Source: Paraeggerthella sp964369725
GTDB lineage: Bacteria > Actinomycetota > Coriobacteriia > Coriobacteriales > Eggerthellaceae
Direction of reading: 5' to 3'
Assembly (NCBI GenBank): GCA_964369725.1
Contig: CAYJGC010000012.1
Span: 1 to 36,683, forward strand
DNA length: 36,683 nucleotides
Shown in pieces: positions 8,523-17,244 of this stretch (positions within the stretch are counted from its first letter, which is position 1; the number at the start of each line of letters is the position of its first letter). A model generated the notes under the pieces. The model was not told the origin of the DNA and searched no databases. It worked only from the letters and a program-made list of their open reading frames with translations. The translations under genes and the position numbers were made by a program.

Positions 8523-10283
8523 CTAGTTGCCAAACAAACTTGAAAGTAAGTTTTCCTTCGTAGTCCATTGCTGCTCATCACTTGCTGCACTGCGGAGGGC
8601 GTTGATAAGGACCTCCAAAGAAATGTCAGTACGCTCCCCCGTTGCACGATTTTTAATCTCAACTTTTTGCTCAGCTAAACCTCGTTTGCCCACAATAATC
8701 TGTAAAGGCCAGCCAATCAGGTCAGCGTTAGCAAACTTCACACCAGCGCGATCCTTGCGGTCGTCGATAGCAACCTCAAGTCCCAGCCCCATAAGCTGCT
8801 CTGCAAGCTGCTCTGCCGCAGGTTGAACTATATCATCACCAACAGCAAGCGGAAGAATACATACATGTGCGGGCGCAACTGACAATGGCCAGCTTATACC
8901 AAACTCGTCATTGTGTTGCTCAACAATAGCCGCCATTGAGCGCGAAATACCAACACCATAACACCCCATCAAGAAAGGCTCTTCGGAACCGCTTTCCGTC
9001 ATGTAGGTTGCGTTCATGGAACGTGAGTATTTGTCCCCTAGCTGGAACACTTGAGAAACCTCAATGCCGCGAGCACCCTGCAGACTAGCTCCACACACAG
9101 GGCAATCGTCTCCCGGCTTTACAATACTGAGGTCTGCCCATGCATCAACCTTGAAATCGACATCCACCTGTGCACCCACAAAGTGATATCCATCTTCATT
9201 TGCACCAACAACCCACTTATTGACATTTTGCAAGCTGCTATCAGCAATAATGCGCGCCGCATCAGGCAAACCAACAGGACCCATCGATCCCTTGTGCAAA
9301 CCAAACGATTCCATATCTTCATCAGTGAGCAGCTCAAAGCCATCAGCTGCACGCTGAGCTTTAATCTCGTTGAGTTCATGGTCGCCAGGAATAAACATAA
9401 CAACCAAAGTTCCATCTGCGCTTTTGCCAGAAAGAGCCTTAACAGTAGAAGACTCAGGGATATCTAAAAATACAGCTAATTCAGCAATCGTATGCACATC
9501 AGGCGTAGCTATTTTTTCCATGCTTGGCACGTCGTAGAGCGTAGGCTGAGCTATGCAATCTCCCGCCTCAGCGTTTGCGGCATACCCGCAAGCACAATGT
9601 ACCAAATCGGCTTCACCTGCTTCGGCTAGCGCCATAAACTCACAGGTTACACTACCGCCAATTTGACCTGAATCTGCTTCAACCGGACGATAATCAAGCT
9701 CCATTTTGTCGCAAATTCGTCCATATGCTTCGCTCATTTCGTCATAGGTCTTTTGGAGCGACTCTTGGCTAGCATGAAAGCTATACGCATCTTTCATAAT
9801 GAATTCTCGACTGCGCAACAAACCAAAGCGAGGACGGATTTCATCGCGGAATTTCACTTGAATCTGATAGAGCGACGTAGGCAACTGCTTATACGAACGC
9901 AACTCGTTGCGAACAAGTGCCGTAAGGAGCTCCTCGTGGGTTGGGCCAAGGCAAAAGTCATGACTATGGCGATCACTGAGACGCATAAGCTCGGGGCCGT
10001 ATGCATTCCAGCGACCTGACTCTAACCATAACTCTGCAGGCTGAAGCGCTGGCATCATCATTTCCTGCGCATCAATGGCATCCATCTCATCCCGAACAAT
10101 GTCTTCCACTTTCGACAAAACTTTTTTACCCAAGGGCAAAAAAGTATACACACCTGAAGCAGTCTTGCGAATGAAACCTGCTCTTAACAGCAGACGGTGA
10201 CTAGCAATTTCTGCATCAGAAGGGTCTTCCTTAAGCGTAGGAGCGTAAAACTGGCTCATACGAATGATTCTGTTTACTGTCAT
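8523..10283 (-). CDS. proS: Prolyl-tRNA synthetase (bacterial type with editing domain)
   Basis: This is a 586-residue class II aminoacyl-tRNA synthetase that charges tRNA-Pro with proline in the cytosol. Visible landmarks are the SQFYAPTLKEDPSDAE opening, LGPTHEELLTALVRNELRSY, the motif 2 region FRDEIRPRFGLLRSREFIMK and motif 3 GCYGVGISRSMAAIVEQ. A roughly 180-residue insertion between motifs 2 and 3 is the INS domain that hydrolyses mischarged Ala-tRNA-Pro, so the length fits the bacterial form. The C-terminus is the anticodon-binding domain. The start at 10283 overlaps the ispG stop as ATGA, implying translational coupling; the open frame extends upstream to 10385 but that part lies inside ispG and is not conserved. 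It is the last gene of the envelope/isoprenoid block. Confidence 0.96.
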   Translation of the reverse strand: MTVNRIIRMSQFYAPTLKEDPSDAEIASHRLLLRAGFIRKTASGVYTFLPLGKKVLSKVEDIVRDEMDAIDAQEMMMPALQPAELWLESGRWNAYGPELMRLSDRHSHDFCLGPTHEELLTALVRNELRSYKQLPTSLYQIQVKFRDEIRPRFGLLRSREFIMKDAYSFHASQESLQKTYDEMSEAYGRICDKMELDYRPVEADSGQIGGSVTCEFMALAEAGEADLVHCACGYAANAEAGDCIAQPTLYDVPSMEKIATPDVHTIAELAVFLDIPESSTVKALSGKSADGTLVVMFIPGDHELNEIKAQRAADGFELLTDEDMESFGLHKGSMGPVGLPDAARIIADSSLQNVNKWVVGANEDGYHFVGAQVDVDFKVDAWADLSIVKPGDDCPVCGASLQGARGIEVSQVFQLGDKYSRSMNATYMTESGSEEPFLMGCYGVGISRSMAAIVEQHNDEFGISWPLSVAPAHVCILPLAVGDDIVQPAAEQLAEQLMGLGLEVAIDDRKDRAGVKFANADLIGWPLQIIVGKRGLAEQKVEIKNRATGERTDISLEVLINALRSAASDEQQWTTKENLLSSLFGN

Positions 10284-11347
10284 AACTTTCCCATCTCTTC
10301 CATTAAAACATCCACAATGGCAGACTCTTCTACCTTGCGAATGGTTTTCCCTTGAACAAATACGACACCCGATCCACTTCCACAAGCAACACCGATATCG
10401 GCATCTGCTGCTTCACCCGGACCGTTTACCACGCAACCCATAACAGCCACTTTAAGAGGCTTTTCTATATGCGCAATACGCTGCTCTACCTCATGCGCAA
10501 GACCAATAAGATCCACCTGACAACGTCCGCAAGTAGGACAACTAATGAGTTCTGGCATACGATGGCGCAAATCAAGTGCGCTAAGCAATGTCCAGCAGGC
10601 TCTCATTTCCTGCACCGGGTCATCAGTCAATGATATACGAAGCGTATCCCCAATTCCCTCATCAAGTAAAATACCCAAACCGCAGGCAGACTTAATAGCA
10701 CCTTGGAAAGCCGTCCCTGCTTCCGTCACGCCTATATGAAGCGGGATGTGCGGAACCTGTTGACTGATCAGCCTATAAGCACGCACCGTTGTCATGACAT
10801 CGTGAGCCTTTGCGCTTACCACAAGATTATCAAACCCACGCTGCTGACAATAATTCACATACTCAACAGCCGAAACAGCAAGCTTCTCTGGCAACGTCAA
10901 GTCCTCGCGTGTTGCTATTTCTGCATCGAGCGATCCCGCATTGACGCCAATTCTGATGGGAATGCCTGCTTCACCTGCTGCATCTAACACCGCATCGGTC
11001 TTTGCAAGTCCACCAATATTACCAGGATTTATACGAAGTTTTGCCGCTCCACGACGTGCTGCTTCGATAGCAATTTCAGCACTAAAATGAATATCTGCAA
11101 CTACGGGCAAGGGAGACTGCTCGCAGACTGTCTGAAACACCGATAAAGAAGCTTTATGGGGAATTGCCATGCGCACAACTTCACAGCCCGCTTGTGCAAG
11201 TTGATTAATTTGCACAAGATTAGCCGAAGCATCGTCTGCAGGCGCATTGAGCATAGACTGCACCACTACCGGAGCGCCTCCGCCCAAGGCCACCTTACCC
11301 ACCATAACTTGGCGAGTTGCAAGATTTGGCTTAGTGCCAAGCACCAT
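10280..11347 (-). CDS. ispG: 4-hydroxy-3-methylbut-2-enyl diphosphate synthase (flavodoxin)
   Basis: IspG (GcpE) catalyses the penultimate step of the MEP isoprenoid pathway, reductively converting MEcPP to HMBPP with a [4Fe-4S] cluster. The 355-residue protein has the N-terminal TIM-barrel half (VVVQSMLNAPADD near 27, KLRINPGNIGG near 103). The C-terminal cluster domain has cysteines at 270, 273 and 305 and a glutamate at 312 (CVVNGPGEA), the complete ligand set. GGAG lies 8 bases before the ATG. Its stop overlaps the proS start by ATGA. Together with dxr, two genes upstream in the same direction, it supplies precursors for the UppS lipid carrier and probably the menaquinone side chain. Confidence 0.96.
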   Translation of the reverse strand: MVLGTKPNLATRQVMVGKVALGGGAPVVVQSMLNAPADDASANLVQINQLAQAGCEVVRMAIPHKASLSVFQTVCEQSPLPVVADIHFSAEIAIEAARRGAAKLRINPGNIGGLAKTDAVLDAAGEAGIPIRIGVNAGSLDAEIATREDLTLPEKLAVSAVEYVNYCQQRGFDNLVVSAKAHDVMTTVRAYRLISQQVPHIPLHIGVTEAGTAFQGAIKSACGLGILLDEGIGDTLRISLTDDPVQEMRACWTLLSALDLRHRMPELISCPTCGRCQVDLIGLAHEVEQRIAHIEKPLKVAVMGCVVNGPGEAADADIGVACGSGSGVVFVQGKTIRKVEESAIVDVLMEEMGKL

Positions 11348-11418
11348 TCACACTCCATCTCTTTTTATATGGCTAGACTTCAGACTTTTACAAAGACTAA
11401 ATTCTATCATACACGCTT

Positions 11419-12537
11419 TTATCCTGCGAAACCTGTCCCAGAAATAATGCGTTGTATATCTTGATTTGCCATGATAAGAAAAAATCCCATAAACAATGCC
11501 ATGCCCGCCAACGACAAGTAATTAAGCACCTTAACAGACACGAGTCTGCGCGTAACCTTTTGGTACACCTCAATAACAAAACGTCCGCCATCAAGAGGGG
11601 GGATAGGCACAAGATTGATTACGCCAAGCGAAACGGAAATGCTTGCCATAAATAAAATGATACTTTCAAAGCCAGCGTCAACGGCATCTTTTGACATAGC
11701 AGCAATACCGATAATAGAAGCAGATTGGGACATAGTTTCTGCCGTAGTTGCAGGATTGAACAATCCAGCAACCGACTGTACAACCATGCCAATATAGTAA
11801 AAGCCGAACTCAATTGCTTGAAGAGGACTCAACAAGACATACTGCATGACCCCTGTCGTTGGATTTTGCATTTCAGTACCCACAACAGAATACAAAAAAA
11901 CAAATGCTAAGACCGCAAAAATTAAGTTCACTGCCACACCAGCAACCAAGATGACCGAACGCTTCCAAAAAGGGAGACTGCGATATTGTTGCTTATATTC
12001 GCTTTCAAAAAATGCCTCCGCGTCTTCAACAAGACGCGCCTGACCTAGTTCATACGCTTCTGGCTGGGCAAGACCAGCTTTTTTTGCCTTGCGTATGTGC
12101 TTTTTTGTAGGCTCATAATCCGGCGTGCGATATGTGTTGTACGGGTCTTGCTTTGTAGGGCCGATTACACTGCCCCATTCAGTGAGCTCTTCTAAAGCTT
12201 CATATGCTTCGTCATCGGTAATGTTGCAGTCTTTCGCAACATCTTCCATATTTGCTGTACCACGACGGTATAAGGAAGCAAGCACTTCCTGAAGGTGCGG
12301 CTTCATTTCCCCTGGCTCCATACCGCAAACTTTTGCGTAGCCACCGAGCAAAATAGGGGTAACTCCAAACTTTGTCTCACCGCGTTTGACCCCCACATTT
12401 GGGCCGGGAAGACCCAGCATGAGCTCTGTCACGCGCACGCCAAAAGCACGTGCAGCAAGATAATGACCTGCTTCATGAATAAACACTAAAAAGCCGAGTA
12501 TGAGCACGGCATACACTATCATCAAAAGAGCGTCCAT
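11419..12537 (-). CDS. rseP: RseP-like site-2 intramembrane metalloprotease, PDZ-less with a winged-helix-like insert
   Basis: This M50-family protein has 372 residues. The zinc motif HEAGH is at 21-25 in the first membrane segment, and the second catalytic motif NLVPIPPLDGG is at 308-318 near the C-terminus. FWKRSVILVAGVAVN at 190 opens the second membrane segment. Two things differ from standard RseP. First, the segment between VVG (220) and the next membrane region near 235 is far too short for the usual PDZ domain. Second, residues about 78-185, between membrane segments 1 and 2, form a long polar insert whose first half (80-126) reads like a winged helix: LQEVLASLYRR, then AKDCNITDDEAYEALEELTE, then WGSVIG. 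AAGGGA precedes the ATG. Position between dxr and ispG is the standard one for rseP, so orthology is firm although the substrate is unknown. Confidence 0.88.
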   Translation of the reverse strand: MDALLMIVYAVLILGFLVFIHEAGHYLAARAFGVRVTELMLGLPGPNVGVKRGETKFGVTPILLGGYAKVCGMEPGEMKPHLQEVLASLYRRGTANMEDVAKDCNITDDEAYEALEELTEWGSVIGPTKQDPYNTYRTPDYEPTKKHIRKAKKAGLAQPEAYELGQARLVEDAEAFFESEYKQQYRSLPFWKRSVILVAGVAVNLIFAVLAFVFLYSVVGTEMQNPTTGVMQYVLLSPLQAIEFGFYYIGMVVQSVAGLFNPATTAETMSQSASIIGIAAMSKDAVDAGFESIILFMASISVSLGVINLVPIPPLDGGRFVIEVYQKVTRRLVSVKVLNYLSLAGMALFMGFFLIMANQDIQRIISGTGFAG

Positions 12538-12665
12538 ACATAAATCCCTTACTGGTACGAGGAATGAGTACTGTCTGATGACATTATAAGGAGAAAGAAA
12601 CGATATTCATCCGTGCGAACTCATGTACGGAAAAAGAATACAATCAGGCTCGGTTCCAGGCGCTA

Positions 12666-12749
12666 CGTTCCTAGCGCTGCGCTCATGATGTTGCACTGCA
12701 GATGTCGCGCTCTTGATGCCGCGTTCCTGACATTGGTCGCCAAAGCAGC
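12666..12749. repeat. Degenerate 28-base repeats between dxr and rseP
   Basis: Three 28-base units begin at 12666, 12694 and 12722. Matching pieces are GCGCTCATGATG at 12679 against GCGCTCTTGATG at 12707 (28 apart), and CGTTCCT at 12666 and 12722 (56 apart). The block is richer in G+C than the rest of the 212-base spacer. No CDS is supported; it may be eroded coding sequence after the dxr stop or a small structural repeat. The promoter of rseP, if any, would lie in 12540-12660. Confidence 0.3.
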
Positions 12750-14003
12750 CTAGGCAGTTCGGGCAATCCAGTCACGAGCAAACGCACGAGCCCATAAATC
12801 GACAGCTTCAAGCTGCTCCAAACTCACCACTCGGCAAATGCCATCGCACTCGTGCGCTTTCATTGTTGCTTCAACACAGGCCGCAATTCCTAAGTAGGAA
12901 CATTCTTCAGCCAAAAATGCTGCTACAGCAACTTCATTTGCTGCATTCATAACACACGGCAACGTACCTCCTTTGCGCCCTGCTTCATAAGCAAGATCAA
13001 GGCAGCGAAAGGTTTCTGTATCAGGTGCCGCAAAATCTAAACTTCCCAGCTTAGTAAAATCAACTGGCTCAACAGGGGCATCCCAGCGATCTGGATGAGA
13101 AAGCGCAAACTGAATAGGAATACGCATATCAGTAGTTCCTAGATGCGCCTTAACACTCCCGTCAGTAAATTCCACCATCGAATGAATGGCACTTTGGGGT
13201 TGCACAACCACACTGATGCGATCGTAGTCAATATCGAACAAATGATGAGCCTCGATAACCTCAAGTCCTTTATTCATAAGCGTAGAGGAGTCGATTGAAA
13301 TTTTTGCACCCATGCTCCATGTCGGATGATTAAGCGCCTGAGCAGGAGTAATGTCAACCAAATCCTTTTGCGCTTTTCCGCGAAATGGGCCCCCCGACGC
13401 CGTAACCCAGAGACGTGAAACTTCTGCACAATTCTCACCCATTAAACATTGGTAGATAGCACCATGCTCTGAATCAATAGGCATGAGTGAACCTATCTTT
13501 CCGCGGGCAGCGTCAAGCTTTTTCGCGAGCGGCATGATTAGGTCGCCGCCTACCACTAATGATTCTTTGTTTGCAAGCGCAAGCACTTTACCTACAGCAA
13601 GCGTCTCATAGCTTGCACGTAATCCCGCAGCGCCCACGAGCGCATTGACAACAATATCAACATCAGGAAGGTGCACCAATTCCGCAACGGCACGTCCACC
13701 AAATCCCAATGACGCTCCGCCTCGACATGCAAAGGCTCCCGCCAAAGAAGCCGAAGATGGCAAAGAAGCCTTAGTCTCCACAAAAGAATGCAAGTCCTGC
13801 GCAACCGCACGAGACTTGCATTCTTCATCGCCAACTGCCAGATGATACACGCCGAATTCTTTGGCTTGCGCCAATAATTCCTGTGCGCGCGATCCAACAG
13901 CTAAGCCCACAACTTCCAATTTATCTGCATGACGACGAACGACATCCAATGTTTGCGTACCTATAGATCCCGTTGATCCCAATATCACTATACGCTTCTT
14001 CAT
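12750..14003 (-). CDS. dxr: 1-deoxy-D-xylulose 5-phosphate reductoisomerase
   Basis: Dxr makes MEP from DXP with NADPH, the first committed step of the MEP pathway. The 417-residue protein has the nucleotide site ILGSTGSIGTQTLDVV at 7-22 and the VGAAGLRASYETL region. It also has the metal and substrate loops NKESLVVGGDLIMPL, PIDSEHGAIYQCL, ASGGPFRGK and NHPTWSMGAKISIDSSTLMN. The ATG at 14003 has an AGAGGG site; an in-frame TTG at 14042 is unlikely. Compared with the E. coli enzyme it has about 19 extra residues after DEECKSRAVAQD (roughly residues 75-95, Ala/Ser/Gly-rich). The DNA there is full of inverted and direct repeats, so the insert looks like a late local expansion. The active-site motifs are intact. 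Confidence 0.95.
   Translation of the reverse strand: MKKRIVILGSTGSIGTQTLDVVRRHADKLEVVGLAVGSRAQELLAQAKEFGVYHLAVGDEECKSRAVAQDLHSFVETKASLPSSASLAGAFACRGGASLGFGGRAVAELVHLPDVDIVVNALVGAAGLRASYETLAVGKVLALANKESLVVGGDLIMPLAKKLDAARGKIGSLMPIDSEHGAIYQCLMGENCAEVSRLWVTASGGPFRGKAQKDLVDITPAQALNHPTWSMGAKISIDSSTLMNKGLEVIEAHHLFDIDYDRISVVVQPQSAIHSMVEFTDGSVKAHLGTTDMRIPIQFALSHPDRWDAPVEPVDFTKLGSLDFAAPDTETFRCLDLAYEAGRKGGTLPCVMNAANEVAVAAFLAEECSYLGIAACVEATMKAHECDGICRVVSLEQLEAVDLWARAFARDWIARTA
13743..13825. repeat. Inverted and direct repeats inside the dxr insertion
   Basis: AAGAATGCAAGTC at 13784-13796 recurs as an exact 13-base inverted copy at 13813-13825 with a 16-base spacer. CAAAGAAGCC occurs twice at 13743-13752 and 13761-13770, 18 bases apart. 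The arms encode different residues (ECKS and LHSF regions), so protein selection alone does not explain the symmetry. Confidence 0.6.
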
Positions 14004-14050
14004 CTTAAATACCCTCTCATCAAACACATGCTCGTTCGTCAACTCGCCAC

Positions 14051-14092
14051 AAATAAAGGCTACCTCATCATTTCCTGAGATAGCCTTTATTA
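14051..14092 (-). terminator. Hairpin terminator after cdsA
   Basis: AATAAAGGCTA (14052-14062) pairs perfectly with TAGCCTTTATT (14081-14091), with an inner CTCA/TGAG extension around an 8-base loop. On minus it ends in TTTATTTG. It sits 12 bases after the cdsA stop and 48 bases before dxr, so it probably limits read-through between the two halves of the block. Confidence 0.6.
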
Positions 14093-14103
14093 AAACTCAC
14101 GTA

Positions 14104-15033
14104 TCAAAATAACACCGTATACGGAATACATCCCCCGACAATAAGCAGGATGGCCGAAGTTACGGCAACCAAAAACAGTGAGTCACAGCGATCAAGCAAA
14201 CCCCCATGTCCTGGCATAATAGTCCCCGAATCTTTGAAACCTGAATTACGCTTGATACGACTCTCTGCCAAATCGCCCAAAACGCCCATCAGCCCGCTAA
14301 TCAAACCAAAGATCACTGCCTGCAATAAAGACATATTAACACCCGGAATAAAAGAAATAGCACACCAAAATACTGCCGAACCCGCCAATCCCGCGAAAAA
14401 ACCTTCCCAGCTTTTTTTAGGACTAATGAGGGGAGCAAGTTTATGCTTTCCAAATCTACAACCCACCAAATAGGCAAACACATCGTTAGCCCATACGCTC
14501 ACAAAAATAGCGAGCGCCAAAATACCACCCCACGGATCTGGTAAAGCGGCGCGCACCAACACTAAGCCTGATAGCAACATTCCGCAATAAGCAGCGCCAA
14601 AAAAGCTCACACCTACATCGGGAACGCGTGCACGGTTATACAGCACATACCACACAATAAGAGCCAACAATAACGTCAGACTCACTATCATTGCACCACT
14701 TAAGCCATAAAAATATACGCTCACGGGATAGAGCATTGCTGCAACAATTCCCAAAGCCTCATTAGGAAGCTTCGCGTCAGATCTGAGCATGTAATAAAAT
14801 TCACCTGCAGTAATACCAGCTATGGCAGAAAGAAACAAAACTGCGGTAACTTCACTTGCCAAAAGACATATCACACAGAAAACAACGTAGACAAACCCCG
14901 TACGAAAACGCACCTGAATATCACTGGGGTTCTTGAGCTTTTTGGGCGTTTTGCTACCTACGAAATCAGAGAAACGACCTGCCTGCTTACTGCTGTTCTG
15001 ACTTTTTTGCTCTTCTCCAGACTCTTGCTTCAC
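14104..15033 (-). CDS. cdsA: Phosphatidate cytidylyltransferase
   Basis: CdsA makes CDP-diacylglycerol from phosphatidate and CTP at the cytoplasmic membrane, the entry to phospholipid head-group synthesis. The 309-residue protein has about eight hydrophobic segments. Its C-terminal family signature is ESRIKRNSGFKDSGTIMPGH followed by GGLLDRCD. SPKKSWEG is also characteristic. The first 45 residues are a charged extension (Glu/Lys/Ser-rich) before the first membrane segment, slightly longer than usual. The start is the GTG at 15033, immediately after the uppS stop at 15034-15036, so the genes are tightly coupled; the ribosome site is weak. Confidence 0.93.
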   Translation of the reverse strand: MKQESGEEQKSQNSSKQAGRFSDFVGSKTPKKLKNPSDIQVRFRTGFVYVVFCVICLLASEVTAVLFLSAIAGITAGEFYYMLRSDAKLPNEALGIVAAMLYPVSVYFYGLSGAMIVSLTLLLALIVWYVLYNRARVPDVGVSFFGAAYCGMLLSGLVLVRAALPDPWGGILALAIFVSVWANDVFAYLVGCRFGKHKLAPLISPKKSWEGFFAGLAGSAVFWCAISFIPGVNMSLLQAVIFGLISGLMGVLGDLAESRIKRNSGFKDSGTIMPGHGGLLDRCDSLFLVAVTSAILLIVGGCIPYTVLF

Positions 15034-15810
15034 CTATTCCACCGCCCCAAAGCGTCGATTGCGCGCCTGAAATGTCAAAATAGCACGCAAAAACTCATAG
15101 CGGTTAAAATCTGGCCATAAAACATCCGTGCAGACAAATTCCGCATAAGCAATTTGCCAAAGCAAGAAATTCGAAACACGCATTTCTCCGCTCGTGCGAA
15201 TAAGTAATTCTGGATCAGGAATGCCTGCCGTATAAAGGTGGGTTGAAAAAATTTCTTCTGTCAACTCCTCTGGCTCATGCCCTTCATTCGCAGCAACTTG
15301 CGCACGGTCTACGAAAGAACGAACCGCATCAAGCAACTCGTTTCGCGCTCCATAATTCACCGCAACAAGCAAGGTCATACCGGTATTATCTTTTGTTTTC
15401 TCCCAAGCTTTATTAAAAGCTTCTCGCGTTCTGCGAGGCAACGCATCAGTTCGCCCGATAGTCATAACGCGAACGCCTTCCTTATGCAAGCCATTCACCT
15501 CTGCAAGCATGGTAGTCGCAAAAAGATTCATCAGACCAATAACCTCATCTTGAGGACGACACCAATTCTCCGAGGAAAAAGAATATATAGTAAGATAGCG
15601 AACTCCCATATCAGAGGCACAACGAATAGTCTCCCGCACGGCCTCAATTCCTGCTTTGTGTCCTGAAAGACGATTTTTGCCACGCTCTTTTGCCCAGCGT
15701 CCATTGCCGTCCATAATTACTGCAACATGCTGGGGTATAGCTTCGCAATCCAACCGCGAAAGTTCAAGATCTGCAGGCGGATGAGGAAATATATAATCTA
15801 GAGACTTCAT
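15034..15810 (-). CDS. uppS: Isoprenyl transferase (undecaprenyl diphosphate synthase)
   Basis: UppS condenses isopentenyl diphosphate units in cis onto farnesyl diphosphate to give the C55 lipid carrier for peptidoglycan and wall polymers. The 258-residue protein has the catalytic VIMDGNGRWAKERG box near residues 32-45, SGHKAGIEAVRETI, a YSFSSENWCRP box and the C-terminal RTSGEMRVSNFLLWQ with IAYAEF. GAGGTG lies 6 bases before the ATG at 15810; an in-frame GTG three codons earlier overlaps that site and is less likely. It directly precedes cdsA and follows frr. The Dxr and IspG enzymes of this block make its substrates. Confidence 0.96.
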   Translation of the reverse strand: MKSLDYIFPHPPADLELSRLDCEAIPQHVAVIMDGNGRWAKERGKNRLSGHKAGIEAVRETIRCASDMGVRYLTIYSFSSENWCRPQDEVIGLMNLFATTMLAEVNGLHKEGVRVMTIGRTDALPRRTREAFNKAWEKTKDNTGMTLLVAVNYGARNELLDAVRSFVDRAQVAANEGHEPEELTEEIFSTHLYTAGIPDPELLIRTSGEMRVSNFLLWQIAYAEFVCTDVLWPDFNRYEFLRAILTFQARNRRFGAVE

Positions 15811-15833
15811 AAGTAACACCTCACAAAAGATGA

Positions 15834-15862
15834 GAAGCCGACGACCTAATGACGTCGGCTTC
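15834..15862 (-). terminator. Hairpin between frr and uppS
   Basis: GAAGCCGACG (15834-15843) pairs with CGTCGGCTTC (15853-15862) around a 9-base loop, 22 bases after the frr stop. On minus the following bases are TCTCATCTTTTG, a poor T tract, so it may attenuate, or protect the end of the frr message, rather than fully stop transcription. Confidence 0.5.
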
Positions 15863-15884
15863 AGAGATTAACTAGCAAGGTCGT

Positions 15885-16442
15885 TTAAATCTCCATTACC
15901 TCGGCTTCTTTCTTTTTGAAAGCAGTATCAATATCCGCAATATACTTGTCGGTCAACTTTTGAACCTCGGCTTGCGAACGACGCTCTTCATCCTCGGGAA
16001 GATTCTCTTCTTTAGTTGCACGCTCTAATGCCGAGTTTGCCTCTTGACGAGCCTTGCGAACGGCAACACGGGATTCTTCTGCGTATGTCTTACACTGTTT
16101 TACGAGCTCACGGCGGCGCTCTTCAGTTAGCGCGGGAAAAGGCAAGCGAATAACTGAGCCGTCATTTGAGGGCGTTACGCCTAGATCGCTTGCAAGAATG
16201 GCCTGTTCAATTGCGCCAAGCACACCTTTATCCCACGGCTCAATAACCAACATGTGAGCATCAGGAGTTTTCACGCCTGCCATCTGATTAACAGGCGTTG
16301 GCACACCGTAATAGTCAACTTTAATGCGATCAAGAACCATTGCATTCGCGCGACCTGTACGCACCGCAGCAAAGTTTGTCCCTAGCGACTGAAGAACCTG
16401 TTGCATACGTTCTTCTGCTTGCATCATAATTTCGTCGGTCAT
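15885..16442 (-). CDS. frr: Ribosome-recycling factor
   Basis: RRF, with EF-G, splits the post-termination ribosome. The 185-residue length is standard. Typical features are RTGRANAMVLDRIKVDYYG near residue 28, TPVNQMAGV, and the C-terminal LTEERRRELVKQCKTYAEES with a following long helix, plus the KKKEAEVMEI end. AAGGA is 6 bases before the ATG at 16442; the frame opens 8 codons earlier without a site. It follows pyrH by 70 bases, the conserved order. Confidence 0.96.
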   Translation of the reverse strand: MTDEIMMQAEERMQQVLQSLGTNFAAVRTGRANAMVLDRIKVDYYGVPTPVNQMAGVKTPDAHMLVIEPWDKGVLGAIEQAILASDLGVTPSNDGSVIRLPFPALTEERRRELVKQCKTYAEESRVAVRKARQEANSALERATKEENLPEDEERRSQAEVQKLTDKYIADIDTAFKKKEAEVMEI

Positions 16443-16512
16443 AACTGTTCCTTTCGCTTCATACACTCATGGCGCCTACTGTGCCACGAGCGCCTCTTAT
16501 CGTTCTAATAAA

Positions 16513-17244
16513 TTATTCTACCGTTGTTCCCACAGGTTCGCCCATTAAAGCACGAGAAATATTTCCTTTAACAGTAAGGTCAAAAACAATCATAGGAAGC
16601 TCGTTGTCCATACAAAGCGATGTAGCGGTTGAGTCCATTACATTAAGATTTTTGGAAAGCACATCCATATAGCTAATGCGATCATAGCGCACCGCATCAG
16701 GATTTTTCTTGGGATCGCTGTCGTAAACACCATCTACTTTGGTAGCCTTCATCAAAACATCTACGTCAAGCTCACAGGCGCGTAGAGCAGCTGTAGTGTC
16801 CGTAGTAAAGTAAGGATTGCCGGTACCCGCAGCCAAAATAACAACGCGACCTTTTTCCAAGTGACGCAGCGCGCGACGACGTACAAACGGTTCTGATACT
16901 TCTTGCATATTGATAGCGCTTTGTACGCGCGTATAAATACCATGACGCTCGAACGCATCCTGCAAAGCAAGTGCGTTCATTACCGTTGCAAGCATGCCAA
17001 TGTAGTCAGCCTGAGCACGATCCATTCCTTCTGCACTGCCTGCAAGACCACGGAAAATATTTCCGCCACCAATAACAATAGCGAGCTCGACATTATCACG
17101 AACAATATCGGCTATTTCGTCCGCTAAATCATCAACAACCTTAGGGTCGATACCATAACCAATATCACCCGCCAGCGCTTCACCAGATAGCTTAAGCAAT
17201 ACGCGTTTGTACTGGTATTTGCCAGACGCAGAATTATCAGACAT
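16513..17244 (-). CDS. pyrH: Uridylate kinase (UMP kinase)
   Basis: PyrH phosphorylates UMP to UDP as a hexamer in pyrimidine nucleotide synthesis. The 243-residue protein has the amino-acid-kinase fold landmarks KRVLLKLSGEALAG near 13, AIVIGGGNIFRG near 55, QADYIGMLATVMNALALQDA, and the acceptor region KATKVDGVYDSDPKKNPDA. AAAGGG precedes the ATG. In most bacteria rpsB and tsf come directly before pyrH; here the upstream neighbour is htrA across a 358-base structured spacer, so expression of the block is probably governed from within that spacer. Confidence 0.96.
   Translation of the reverse strand: MSDNSASGKYQYKRVLLKLSGEALAGDIGYGIDPKVVDDLADEIADIVRDNVELAIVIGGGNIFRGLAGSAEGMDRAQADYIGMLATVMNALALQDAFERHGIYTRVQSAINMQEVSEPFVRRRALRHLEKGRVVILAAGTGNPYFTTDTTAALRACELDVDVLMKATKVDGVYDSDPKKNPDAVRYDRISYMDVLSKNLNVMDSTATSLCMDNELPMIVFDLTVKGNISRALMGEPVGTTVE

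Noticed and set aside
8231..8563. 110-codon plus-strand frame
   Set aside because: Runs through the proS terminator into the proS 3' end, has no ribosome site and no recognisable motif.
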